From: Ilumatobacteraceae bacterium
GTDB lineage: Bacteria; Actinomycetota; Acidimicrobiia; Acidimicrobiales; Ilumatobacteraceae
Assembly (NCBI GenBank): GCA_023257035.1
Contig: JALRDI010000298.1
Coordinates: 1 to 20,558, forward strand
Length of the DNA: 20,558 nucleotides
Direction of reading: 5' to 3'
Shown in pieces: positions 7,617 through 14,673 of the stretch. The first letter of the stretch is position 1. Each line of letters begins with the position of its first letter. The notes under the pieces are model-generated. The model was not told the origin of the DNA. It did no database searches and was given only the letters and a program-made list of their open reading frames with translations. The position numbers were made by a program, and so were the translations under genes.

Positions 7617-9038
7617 TCAGCCAGCCCAAGGCTCAAGGATCAGGGTCAAGTAATAGACGACCGGCAATGTGAGCAAGAACCCATCGAACCTGTCGAGTAC
7701 ACCGCCGTGCCCTTTCACCAATGAGCCAAAATCTTTGACCCCAAGGTTCCGTTTGAACATTGACTCAACGAGATCACCCATCGGGGCGAAGATCGACACC
7801 ACGAGTGCGAGCAGCAAGAGATCGCCGGTGCTGTCCCATGTGGTGTTCCACCCGCCAATACCAGCAACGATGAGAACAACGATGGTGAGCAACGCCCCAC
7901 CAATGAACCCCTCAACAGTCTTGCCAGGGGAAATCCACGAACGGAGCGGAGTTCGACCAGCAGCGGCACCAACAAATAGTGCACCAACATCGTTTGCAAC
8001 CACTGCGAGCGCCAACATGAACAGCGTGTCAGTTCCGTTATCCGCCCGGAGCACCTCACCGGAGGTCGAGAAACGCAGGATCAGACCTGCGTACGCTCCT
8101 GCAAGACCGATCCACACAATTGGCAGCGTCGTAATCGACACATTCGGCAATGGGCCAATATCAACCGAACGTGCTCCGATATATGTTCCTGCAGTTGCAA
8201 TGAACGCAAACACAATGACGAGCGGCAATGCCCCATCGCCCTGCCAGTACGCAGCAAGTGGAGCAACGACACACGCGACGATTCCGGGGACAACTGCTGG
8301 GCGATACCCCTTCTCGGTCACCTTGTCATAGAACTCAACAGCGGCAAGACCTAAAACCACAGCGACCAGCACAAGCGCTGCCCACGGTCGGTAGACGAGC
8401 GTCCCAACGAAGATCGCAACGAGCAGGATGCCAACAGCTGTAGCTACCGGCATATCTCGCCCGCTCGATGCAGGAGCACCAGGGCGAGGAACACCCGACT
8501 TCGATTTAGCGGAAGGCCGACGTCGGGTTCCGCCCGAATCCTCACGAACAGCAGCTTGAGCTGCTGAAGATGGGCGGTCCATGCCAGAAGGATCAGTACC
8601 GATCACGATTCTGTTCTGCTCTGTTGAAGCTGGAGCTGGAGCTGATGCCTGCGCAGGCTCATCAAACGCGCCAATTGAAGGTGACTCTCGAGTCGGCTCA
8701 GGAGTATCACTCGGCTGCCACACCGGCTGTTCGGCGGTGAATGTCGCCCACAGGTCATCTTCTGACCTTCCCGTTGGCACGTCGTCATCGAGAATTCCGA
8801 GGTCGTCATCGTCAAATGACCGAACCGGAAGCCGTTCCTCGGTATCTTCACTCGACTCATTTCGACGTGGCATTCCACCAGAGGGCGCTTCAGTCCAATG
8901 CGGCAGTGGACCTGACTCATCGTCAAATGAGAACGTTGGAGCCGCCGGCTGCTCTTCGGTATTCGAGTCATCTCCTGAACGTCGACGTTCAGGTCCATCG
9001 AACAATGACCCTGAATCGCCCCACATATCGTCACTCAT
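7617..9038 (-). CDS. cdsA: Phosphatidate cytidylyltransferase with long disordered N-terminus
   Basis: CdsA makes CDP-diacylglycerol from phosphatidate and CTP in the membrane, feeding phospholipid synthesis. The first 195 of 473 residues are low-complexity, acidic and Ser/Pro-rich, with no visible fold. Multiple TM helices follow from about 196. Family motifs are SPGKTVEGFIGG, then GDLVESMFKRNLGVKDFG (421–438) and GHGGVLDRFDG (443–453). Most relatives have PGHGG; here it is KGHGG. The catalytic Asp and Lys pattern is otherwise complete. The ATG at 9038 has GGGAGG nine bases upstream, formed partly by the frr stop. A second ATG four codons in is possible. The typical enzyme is under 300 residues, so the excess length is all N-terminal. 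Confidence 0.93.
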   Translation of the reverse strand: MSDDMWGDSGSLFDGPERRRSGDDSNTEEQPAAPTFSFDDESGPLPHWTEAPSGGMPRRNESSEDTEERLPVRSFDDDDLGILDDDVPTGRSEDDLWATFTAEQPVWQPSDTPEPTRESPSIGAFDEPAQASAPAPASTEQNRIVIGTDPSGMDRPSSAAQAAVREDSGGTRRRPSAKSKSGVPRPGAPASSGRDMPVATAVGILLVAIFVGTLVYRPWAALVLVAVVLGLAAVEFYDKVTEKGYRPAVVPGIVACVVAPLAAYWQGDGALPLVIVFAFIATAGTYIGARSVDIGPLPNVSITTLPIVWIGLAGAYAGLILRFSTSGEVLRADNGTDTLFMLALAVVANDVGALFVGAAAGRTPLRSWISPGKTVEGFIGGALLTIVVLIVAGIGGWNTTWDSTGDLLLLALVVSIFAPMGDLVESMFKRNLGVKDFGSLVKGHGGVLDRFDGFLLTLPVVYYLTLILEPWAG

Positions 9039-9047
9039 CGTGCATCG

Positions 9048-9055
9048 CCTCCCTA
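9048..9055 (-). promoter_or_regulatory. Stop–Shine-Dalgarno fusion for cdsA
   Basis: The minus strand reads TAGGGAGG, in which the frr stop codon TAG is the first part of a strong ribosome binding site. The cdsA ATG follows nine bases later. This is the same stop–SD arrangement seen at rseP and ispG. Confidence 0.75.
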
Positions 9056-9610
9056 CACCTCAAGGAGTTCGGTCTCTTTGCGACCAAGCCCCTGATCAAT
9101 TCGCTCCACATGGTCGTGGGTGTACTTGTCGAGTTCTTTTTCGGCCCGTTCGAGATCATCTGCGGAGATGTCGCCATCATTCTTGGCACTTTCGAGCGTT
9201 TTACGCGCGTCTCGGCGAATGTTTCGAACCGCAATTCGCCCGTCTTCTGCCATGTTCTTGGCAACCTTCACGTAATCACGCCGTCGCTCCTCGGTAAGGG
9301 CGGGGAAGTTCAATCGGATAACGACACCATCATTGTTTGGCGCAACCCCAAGGTCACTATCTCTGATTGCCTTCTCAACCGCTCCGAGCGAGGCTCGATC
9401 ATGTGGCTTGATGAGCAACTGGCGAGCCTCAGGCACCTGAATTGATGCGAGTTGTTGCAGAGGCACGTTTGCGCCGTAGTACTCAACTTGAAGTTGCTCA
9501 ACCAACGCCGGAGCAGCACGCCCCGTGCGAACGGTCGCGAACTGCGATTGCACGTGTAGAACGGCTTTTTCCATCTTGTCGATGGCCTCGAGAATTGTCT
9601 CGTCGATCAC
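9053..9610 (-). CDS. frr: Ribosome recycling factor
   Basis: RRF splits post-termination 70S ribosomes together with EF-G. Starting at the GTG at 9610 the protein is 185 residues, exactly the canonical length, and begins MIDETILEA like other RRFs. Family features include MEKAV..VQSQFATVRTGRA, the PLQQLASIQVPEAR segment, and the C-terminal helix with RRDARKTLESAKNDGDIS. The frame can be extended to a GTG at 9637, adding nine Gly-rich residues that RRFs lack. A poly-G stretch directly abuts the 9610 start rather than standing at ideal spacing, so the exact start is not settled. It lies between pyrH and cdsA in the standard order. Confidence 0.95.
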   Translation of the reverse strand: MIDETILEAIDKMEKAVLHVQSQFATVRTGRAAPALVEQLQVEYYGANVPLQQLASIQVPEARQLLIKPHDRASLGAVEKAIRDSDLGVAPNNDGVVIRLNFPALTEERRRDYVKVAKNMAEDGRIAVRNIRRDARKTLESAKNDGDISADDLERAEKELDKYTHDHVERIDQGLGRKETELLEV

Positions 9611-9673
9611 TCCCCCAGCGTACCCACCTGTCGGCACCCCATTGGGGACAGCATCAAAATGTTGGATGATTAG

Positions 9674-9685
9674 AGAACGCGTTCT
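9674..9685. promoter_or_regulatory. Perfect 12-bp palindrome in the pyrH–frr intergenic region
   Basis: AGAACGCGTTCT is its own reverse complement. It lies in the 81-base gap between pyrH and frr, the longest gap within the rpsB–ispG cluster. A second, smaller inverted repeat (CCCC-ATT-GGGG at 9637–9647) lies nearer frr. It could be an operator for a dimeric regulator, a processing hairpin or part of an internal promoter. No poly-T tract follows, so it is not a classic terminator. Confidence 0.4.
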
Positions 9686-9691
9686 GGATTC

Positions 9692-10435
9692 TCAGACATC
9701 GTGAACCATCGTGCCAACAGATTCTCCGCAGAGAATCGAGCGCAATACACCCGGTGCGGTCATGTCGAATACGACGATCGGGATCGAGTTATCCCGGCAG
9801 AACGCAATCGCAGTTGCGTCCATGACCTTCAAATTCTTCGTCATGACTTCCATGTAACCGACTTCGTCGTACTTCACTGCCGAATCATCAACCCGTGGGT
9901 CAGCGTCGTACACCCCATCGACGCCCGAGTGTGTGCCTTTCAGAAGAGCGTCCGCTTCGATCTCTGCGGCTCGAAGCGCTGCTGCGGTGTCGGTGGTAAA
10001 AAATGGATTGCCGGTACCAGCCGCAAAGATCACAACACGACCTTTTTCGAGATGGCGAACTGCGCGTCGGCGGATGTATGCCTCGGCAATTCGTGGCATC
10101 TCAATCGCTGATTGCACACGCGTTGGCTGGCCTTGGCGCTCTAACGCATCTTGCAGCGCCAGCGCATTCATCACGGTGCCGAGCATTCCAATGTGGTCGC
10201 TCTGGGTGGCATCCATGCCCTCCATTGCGCCCGTCCTGCCACGCCAGAAGTTGCCACCTCCGACAACGACTGCGACGTCTACACCAAGATTCTGGCGAAG
10301 ATCGATGATTTCTCGCGCCGTCGCATCGAGCGTTGGCCCATCAAGACCGCGGCCCGAGGGACCCGCTAACGCCTCACCAGAGGGCTTAAAGACGATTCGT
10401 CGCCATCGTGGGGTGGTCGTCGCATCGTCAGCCAT
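9692..10435 (-). CDS. pyrH: Uridylate kinase (UMP kinase)
   Basis: PyrH phosphorylates UMP to UDP in pyrimidine nucleotide synthesis and belongs to the amino-acid-kinase fold. The 247-residue protein has FKPSGEALAG (16–25), GGGNFWRGR (59–67), DHIGMLGTVMNALAL (80–94), FAAGTGNPFFTTDTAAALRA and the VDGVYDADPR metal/nucleotide loop. These are the ordinary bacterial UMP kinase motifs. The usual LKLSGEAL is FKPSGEAL here. The ATG at 10435 is clear from the protein, but no Shine-Dalgarno sequence is visible in the 12-base gap after tsf, so translation is probably coupled to tsf. Confidence 0.96.
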   Translation of the reverse strand: MADDATTTPRWRRIVFKPSGEALAGPSGRGLDGPTLDATAREIIDLRQNLGVDVAVVVGGGNFWRGRTGAMEGMDATQSDHIGMLGTVMNALALQDALERQGQPTRVQSAIEMPRIAEAYIRRRAVRHLEKGRVVIFAAGTGNPFFTTDTAAALRAAEIEADALLKGTHSGVDGVYDADPRVDDSAVKYDEVGYMEVMTKNLKVMDATAIAFCRDNSIPIVVFDMTAPGVLRSILCGESVGTMVHDV

Positions 10436-10447
10436 GTGTGAATTATT

Positions 10448-11236
10448 TCAGCCGATTTCGACCTGAGCGAACCGGACGATTCCGGCGGAGCCAATCACCT
10501 GCTGGATCGACTGCTTGTCATCTTTCGCAAACGGCTGCTCGAGCAAGCAGACATCTTTGAAGAACCCACCGATACGGCCTTCGACAATCTTTTCGATGGC
10601 TTGCTCTGGCTTGCCCTCGTTACGAGTAATCGTCTCCAGCGTTGCACGCTCAGCTGAAACGACGTCGGCAGGAACATCATCACGGGTCAAGTACTGCGGG
10701 CGAGCGAATGCGATATGCACTGCAATGTCGTGGGCAAGTTCATCGTTTGCACCTGACATCTCAACAAGCACACCGTTTACACCTCGACCACCCTGAATGT
10801 GCTCATAGTGACCGATTGTGTTGCCATCTGCGGCAACCATATGGACGACATCACCAAGCTCGATCTTCTCTTTGAGCAGGATGCGAAGCTCTTCAAGTTG
10901 GGTCTCGCGAGTTGCAACCGCATCGGCGCCTCCAGCGAGCACCGCCTTGAGCAGCTCCGATGCCTCATTGAGGAAGTGCTCACTTCCAGCAACGAAGTCG
11001 GTTTCACACTTCAGCTGAACCATTGCGGCGGTCGAGCCCTCAATACCGAGAGCAACGAGACCTTGGTTGTTTTCGCGGTCGTCGCGCTTGGCGCTTGCGG
11101 CCAAACCCTTTTCGCGAAGGTACTGCTTTGCGGCCTCGATGTCACCTGAGGATTCCTCGAGTGCCTTCTTGCAGTCCATCATTCCTGCGCCAGTTGATTC
11201 GCGCAGTGCTTTTACGTCTTGTGCGGTGAATGACAT
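10448..11236 (-). CDS. tsf: Translation elongation factor Ts
   Basis: EF-Ts exchanges GDP for GTP on EF-Tu. The 262-residue protein begins with the UBA-like N-terminal domain (AQDVKALRESTGAGMMDCKKAL) and carries the nucleotide-release motif TDFV at 79–82, with Asp80 and Phe81 in their usual positions. The paired core subdomains follow, with VAVHIAFARPQYL-like and KIVEGRIGGFFKDVCLLEQPF segments. The ATG at 11236 has AGAGAGG seven bases upstream. The gap to rpsB is 24 bases, the usual rpsB–tsf arrangement. Confidence 0.97.
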   Translation of the reverse strand: MSFTAQDVKALRESTGAGMMDCKKALEESSGDIEAAKQYLREKGLAASAKRDDRENNQGLVALGIEGSTAAMVQLKCETDFVAGSEHFLNEASELLKAVLAGGADAVATRETQLEELRILLKEKIELGDVVHMVAADGNTIGHYEHIQGGRGVNGVLVEMSGANDELAHDIAVHIAFARPQYLTRDDVPADVVSAERATLETITRNEGKPEQAIEKIVEGRIGGFFKDVCLLEQPFAKDDKQSIQQVIGSAGIVRFAQVEIG

Positions 11237-11260
11237 GTGTCAGCCTCTCTTCAAATCTGA

Positions 11261-12169
11261 TCAGGACTCAGCCGGGGCATCGGCTGCAGGAGTTTCGTCG
11301 GCCGCTGGCGCTTCAGCAGCGGCGTCGTCGGCTGCCTTCTTTGCGGCCATGCGTGCCTCACGCTCAGCCTGGGCACGGGCAGCAGCAGCGCGAGCTTCGG
11401 CCTGGGCCTGAGCAAATGCTGCTTCTTCCTCTGGGGTGCGCTCCTTGGGCTCTGGAATCGCTGGAGCAGCCTGCGGGCGACGAGAAGCGATATACCGGCC
11501 CTCGAGAACAGCTTCGGCAATGACATTTGCGAACAGCGCGTTTGCGCGGATGGCATCGTCATTACCAGGAATTGGGAACTGAATCGAGTCAGGATCGACA
11601 TTGGTGTCGACCACTGCGACGACGGGGATTCCGAGCTTGTTTGCCTCGGTGACAGCGATGTGTTCTTTCATCGTGTCGAGGACGAAGATTGCGTCCGGAG
11701 CCTTCTTCATTGAGCGGAGACCACCGAGGTTGCGCTGCAACTTGGTGAGTTCACGGTCAAGGAGAAGGGCTTCTTTCTTGATCATGAGATCGAATTCACC
11801 GATCTCTTTCTGACGCTCAAGTTCAAGCATCTTGTTCACGCGGAGCGAGATGGTTCCGAAGTTGGTGAGCATTCCACCCAACCAACGTTCGTTGACGTAC
11901 GGCATACCGCAGCGGTCAGCCGCTTCGCGGACTGGGTCTTGTGCTTGCTTCTTCGTTCCGACGAAGAGAACATTGCCGCCATCTGCGACGAGATCGCGGA
12001 GGAAGTTGTAGGCCGTCTCGACGCGGTTGAGAGTCTGGTCGAGGTCGATTATGTAAATGCCATTGCGTTCACCGAAGATGAATCGACGCATCTTTGGGTT
12101 CCAACGACGGGTCTGGTGGCCGAAGTGCGCACCTGCCTCAATCATCTGACGCATGCTGATGAGAGCCAT
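11261..12169 (-). CDS. rpsB: 30S ribosomal protein S2 with Ala/Glu-rich C-terminal tail
   Basis: S2 joins the 30S subunit late and contacts S1 and helices of 16S rRNA. The 302-residue protein starts MALISMRQMIEAGAHFGHQT and contains RRWNPKM, NGIYIIDL, RWLGGMLTNF and the signature PDAIFVLDTMKEHIAVTEA. The core ends near residue 235. The remaining 65 or so residues are a charged Ala/Glu/Arg segment that is probably helical, followed by an Ala/Asp/Pro tail. Actinobacterial S2 proteins commonly carry such tails. AGGAG six bases upstream of the ATG makes this the best ribosome binding site in the window. It is the first gene of the translation cluster, and the leader contains inverted repeats. Confidence 0.97.
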   Translation of the reverse strand: MALISMRQMIEAGAHFGHQTRRWNPKMRRFIFGERNGIYIIDLDQTLNRVETAYNFLRDLVADGGNVLFVGTKKQAQDPVREAADRCGMPYVNERWLGGMLTNFGTISLRVNKMLELERQKEIGEFDLMIKKEALLLDRELTKLQRNLGGLRSMKKAPDAIFVLDTMKEHIAVTEANKLGIPVVAVVDTNVDPDSIQFPIPGNDDAIRANALFANVIAEAVLEGRYIASRRPQAAPAIPEPKERTPEEEAAFAQAQAEARAAAARAQAEREARMAAKKAADDAAAEAPAADETPAADAPAES

Positions 12170-12174
12170 GGGAG

Positions 12175-12180
12175 TCTCCT
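12175..12180 (-). promoter_or_regulatory. Shine-Dalgarno sequence of rpsB
   Basis: The minus strand reads AGGAGA, six bases before the ATG once the AGGAG core is aligned. It is strong and well placed, as expected for an abundant ribosomal protein, and sits directly downstream of the leader hairpin. Confidence 0.8.
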
Positions 12181-12187
12181 ATGTAGG

Positions 12188-12228
12188 TTGCGGTTGGAGC
12201 TCAAGCCAGGGCGCCGAGGCGACCGCAA
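12188..12228 (-). promoter_or_regulatory. Putative rpsB leader hairpin
   Basis: In the mRNA sense TTGCGGT (12228–12222) pairs perfectly with ACCGCAA (12194–12188), enclosing a 27-base loop with further short complementary pieces such as GCC/GGC. The stem ends just eight bases before the Shine-Dalgarno sequence. S2 is known to regulate its own operon through leader RNA in other bacteria, so an S2-binding or initiation-control element is plausible. No match to a known leader family could be tested. Confidence 0.4.
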
Positions 12229-12256
12229 TTGGCCTGAACATTTCTAATCTCGAGTG

Positions 12257-12272
12257 ACCTGATTTCTCAGGT
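12257..12272. promoter_or_regulatory. Six-bp stem with four-base loop between the M23-like gene and rpsB
   Basis: ACCTGA and TCAGGT form a perfect 6-bp stem; on the minus-strand transcript the loop is GAAA, a stable GNRA tetraloop. It lies about 30 bases after the M23-like stop and about 90 before the rpsB ATG. No T-run follows on the minus strand, so it is not a standard intrinsic terminator. It may be a processing or stabilising hairpin. The rpsB promoter presumably lies close by, but I see no convincing −35/−10 pair. Confidence 0.4.
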
Positions 12273-12301
12273 GCCGACCGGTTGGTAGGCCGTCTGACAC
12301 G

Positions 12302-12928
12302 CTATCGGCGAGCGCTCAGGTTTTCACCGAGGATCTCGCTCCGACACGAGGGTCTCAGCTGTGACGGCCGTGGGGAGGCTTTGACTGGAACAAGACGAGC
12401 CCGGCCACGGCCCGAAAGCAACCACAGGGCGGGGTCAACGTAGTCGCCGTTAGCGCGCACACCGAGGTGGACCTTGCCCGTTGCGAGACCCACCGGATCA
12501 CGTGCAGATACCGCTGACCCTCGCAGACGACGATCTGTTACCTCGATCCCACCGATTGTGACCAGAAGAGCAACGGTATTGCCCTCGACGAGAATTGTCA
12601 GATATCCGGTTCCACCGACCGTGCCGTGAAACCACACCGTGCCACTCGTAACAGATCGAATCTTGTCACCGGGTTGAGTAGCAAACTCGATTCCACGGTT
12701 CCCGCGGCACCAGCGACATTCTGGAGGGCGAAATGGATCAGAAACGGGGCGGTCGACAGGCATCGCCCAGCAGGAATTCGTCGATGCCTGCACCTTCGAG
12801 ACTGTGGGAGGTGCAGCCAGTGTCCAAGTGATGGAATCTTGCTCATGGATAGCCAGCTGACCATCGTGCTGAGTGCCTTGAGTTGAACCACCGAAGGTCA
12901 TAAGAAACGCAACGACGAGGACGATCAT
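12302..12928 (-). CDS. Degenerate M23/LytM-like protein (probably not catalytic)
   Basis: M23 peptidases cut peptidoglycan cross-bridges; degenerate LytM relatives often act as non-enzymatic regulators of cell-wall hydrolases. From the ATG at 12928, 19 bases after the whiG stop, the protein is 208 residues. It has a short hydrophobic N-terminal segment (IVLVVAFLMTFGG) that may be a signal or anchor. The LytM fold is recognisable from PVDRPVSDPF, then GNRGIEFATQPGD (76–88), and GKVHLGV followed by YVDPALWLL. The zinc site is missing: the usual HRGxD is NRGIE (Asn77, Glu81), and the HxH motif is KVH with only His154 left. A CRWC pair (71–74) might form a disulfide. The reading frame opens further upstream inside whiG, but that start is less likely. 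Family placement is moderately firm; lack of activity is inferred. Confidence 0.75.
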   Translation of the reverse strand: MIVLVVAFLMTFGGSTQGTQHDGQLAIHEQDSITWTLAAPPTVSKVQASTNSCWAMPVDRPVSDPFRPPECRWCRGNRGIEFATQPGDKIRSVTSGTVWFHGTVGGTGYLTILVEGNTVALLVTIGGIEVTDRRLRGSAVSARDPVGLATGKVHLGVRANGDYVDPALWLLSGRGRARLVPVKASPRPSQLRPSCRSEILGENLSARR

Positions 12929-12947
12929 TGCGGCAACACATGTGAAA

Positions 12948-13751
12948 TTACATATGGCCTGAGGCGCGTAGCCGAGATCGAAGGTGCAGAACAGAACGGG
13001 CATGCAACTGAGACACCCTTGACTCCGTAATGTCGAGAATTTCTGCGATATCCGCGAGGGTCAAATTTTCGTCGTAATACAGCGACAGCACAAGACGCTC
13101 CCGCTCGGGAAGATCGCGAACGGACCTGCGAATCACTTCCCGCAGTTCTTCTGCTTCGATGGCAATCACCGGCGTATGAGCACCGTCGAGTTCGTCGGCT
13201 TCGGGTTCGTAGCCCATGGAAATCGCACGATCCAGCGTGCCGATCGTCGTGGTGGCAACCTCGGACAGCCACGACGCCAACTCGTCGACCGAAATCTCGA
13301 GATGCGAGGCAAGCTCGTCCTCGCTCGGCGAACGTCCCAGCGATCGCTCGAGTTCGGACATCGCTTGTTCGATCTGGCGCGCATGATTGCGAACTGCGCG
13401 AGGAACCCAATCGAGTTCTCGTAGACCATCGTAAATCGCGCCTCTGATTCGCGGCGCTGCGTATGTTTCGAACTTCACCCCGTGGGTCGTGTCGAACTTC
13501 TCGATGGCATCGATCAGCCCGAATACGCCATAACCAACGAGATCGGCAGGATCGACTGAGCGTGGGAGACCTGAGCCAACACGCCCGGCAACGAACTTGA
13601 CGAGTGGCGAATAGTGCACGATGAGATGGTCGCGAGCCGACGGGGCGCGGCGCCGGGCCCACCGATTCCATTGATCGGCAAGTTCCGTGGCTGCGTCGAC
13701 AAGTCCAGGACGTTGTCCGGCCGGAGGCGGGGGCGGAGGTGGCGGAGTCAT
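12948..13751 (-). CDS. whiG: RNA polymerase sigma factor, WhiG/FliA (sigma-28) type
   Basis: The 267-residue protein has the sigma-70 family regions of the WhiG/FliA group. Region 2 is at about 40–118 (DLVGYGVFGLIDAIEKFD, then FETYAAPRIRGAIYDGLR and DWVPR). Region 3 is at about 120–165. Region 4 is at about 213–263 with a helix-turn-helix (LTLADIAEILDITESRVSQL). WhiG directs developmental genes in Streptomyces, and FliA directs flagellar genes. No flagellar gene is in view, so the regulon is unknown. The N-terminus is MT followed by eight prolines. The start ATG overlaps the xerC stop as ATGA, so the two genes are translationally coupled and no separate Shine-Dalgarno sequence is seen. No anti-sigma gene is adjacent. 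Confidence 0.92.
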   Translation of the reverse strand: MTPPPPPPPPAGQRPGLVDAATELADQWNRWARRRAPSARDHLIVHYSPLVKFVAGRVGSGLPRSVDPADLVGYGVFGLIDAIEKFDTTHGVKFETYAAPRIRGAIYDGLRELDWVPRAVRNHARQIEQAMSELERSLGRSPSEDELASHLEISVDELASWLSEVATTTIGTLDRAISMGYEPEADELDGAHTPVIAIEAEELREVIRRSVRDLPERERLVLSLYYDENLTLADIAEILDITESRVSQLHARSVLHLRSRLRASGHM

Positions 13752-14653
13752 GCGCGTGGGTGCGACTGCCGGTACGCGGCCGTGAGTCGCTCTTTACTGA
13801 CGTGGGTATACCGCTGCGTTGTTGCGACGTCGGAGTGACCAAGAAGTTCCTGAACCGCCCGCAGGTCTGCTCCACCGTCGAGTAGGTGGGTTGCGTACGT
13901 ATGCCGCAAGGCATGAGGGTGCGTGGGCGAAGCGCTTCTGCGGTCAAGGATGCGGCGAACATCGCGCGGAGTAAGTCGGCGCCCGCGCTCATTCGTGAAT
14001 AGCGCGTCACCGACTTCTGGTGGTGCTGCTTCGGAGCGAAGCTCGACCCATGCGCGCACCGCATCGGATGCTGGTTCTCCGAGGGGGACACGACGCTCTT
14101 TCGAACCTTTTCCCCAAACCCGCAGCGCTTGGTGAGTGAGATCGATCGATGAGCAGTCAAGTGAACACAGTTCAGCAACGCGCAGGCCCGACCCGTACAA
14201 CAACTCAAGAACCGCATCGTCTCTGCGTCGACGCCACAGTGGCTCATCTGGATCGAACTCGGGTTCAAGGAGGTGTTCAAGATCCCGCCGATCGAGAACT
14301 CGCGGTAAACGCCCCGTCCCTCCGCTCACATGTACACCAAGGGTTGGATCTGTTTCTGCAACACCGTGGCGTATGGCCCATTTGAAATATCGCCTGATCG
14401 CCGCAACTTTTCTCGCGATGCTGCGCTGGGCATATTGGCGAGTGGAAAGATGCGCAACGTAGCGCCGCACCATTGTTCGATGGAGATTTGCAGGGTCGGC
14501 GATATTCATTCGCGCAATCCATTCGGTAAACATCCGAAGATCGGACCTGTATGCCTCGAGCGTGCGCTCGGACAACGAAGTCAACGACGCGATAAAACGA
14601 TCGATCTGCCAAAGGTCGACCTGTTCGGTCTCTGTTGCGGGATCGATGTCCAC
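13748..14653 (-). CDS. xerC: Tyrosine recombinase XerC
   Basis: XerC-type recombinases resolve chromosome dimers at dif sites together with XerD. The 301-residue protein has the N-terminal SAM-like core-binding domain (13–100, ERTLEAYRSDLRMF) and the catalytic domain. All catalytic residues are visible: Arg158 in YGSGLRVAEL, Lys182 in WGKGSKERR, His247 and Arg250 in HALRHTYATHLL, His273 in LLGHSDVATTQ, and nucleophile Tyr282. The start is a GTG at 14653; an ATG nearby is out of frame. Its place between dprA and whiG is the usual actinobacterial order, so this is the housekeeping enzyme rather than a phage integrase. The upstream neighbour is the comM–dprA remnant, 18 bases away. Confidence 0.92.
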   Translation of the reverse strand: MDIDPATETEQVDLWQIDRFIASLTSLSERTLEAYRSDLRMFTEWIARMNIADPANLHRTMVRRYVAHLSTRQYAQRSIARKVAAIRRYFKWAIRHGVAETDPTLGVHVSGGTGRLPRVLDRRDLEHLLEPEFDPDEPLWRRRRDDAVLELLYGSGLRVAELCSLDCSSIDLTHQALRVWGKGSKERRVPLGEPASDAVRAWVELRSEAAPPEVGDALFTNERGRRLTPRDVRRILDRRSASPTHPHALRHTYATHLLDGGADLRAVQELLGHSDVATTQRYTHVSKERLTAAYRQSHPRA

Positions 14654-14659
14654 CCCATC

Positions 14660-14673
14660 GAGGGTATTCCCTC
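14660..14673. promoter_or_regulatory. Short inverted repeat at the dprA'–xerC junction
   Basis: GAGGG-TATT-CCCTC is a perfect 5-bp stem with a 4-base loop. It overlaps the stop codon of the remnant ORF and the region where an xerC ribosome binding site would be expected. It could mask xerC initiation until upstream translation opens it. The stem is short, so chance is a real alternative. Confidence 0.3.

Noticed and set aside
7669..9445. Long plus-strand frames (about 220–240 codons) opposite cdsA and frr
   Set aside because: Ser/Arg/Pro-rich translations with no motifs, lying fully over well-supported minus-strand genes.
9611..9637. Longer frr form starting at the GTG at 9637
   Set aside because: It adds nine Gly-rich residues absent from RRFs; the GTG at 9610 gives the canonical 185 residues. 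Kept only as an alternative.
12929..13003. Extended start for the M23-like gene at 13003
   Set aside because: It would overlap the end of whiG by more than 50 bases, while the ATG at 12928 follows the whiG stop directly and begins the hydrophobic segment.
12925..14280. A 451-codon open frame antiparallel-phase to whiG and xerC on the same strand
   Set aside because: It overlaps two genes with complete family motifs in another frame, and its own translation is Arg/Ser-rich with no recognisable domain; it is a shadow frame.
13748..14653. Tyrosine recombinase considered as an integrase marking a mobile element
   Set aside because: It sits in the conserved dprA–xerC–whiG–rpsB order, has XerC length and motifs, and no att-like repeats or cargo are seen.
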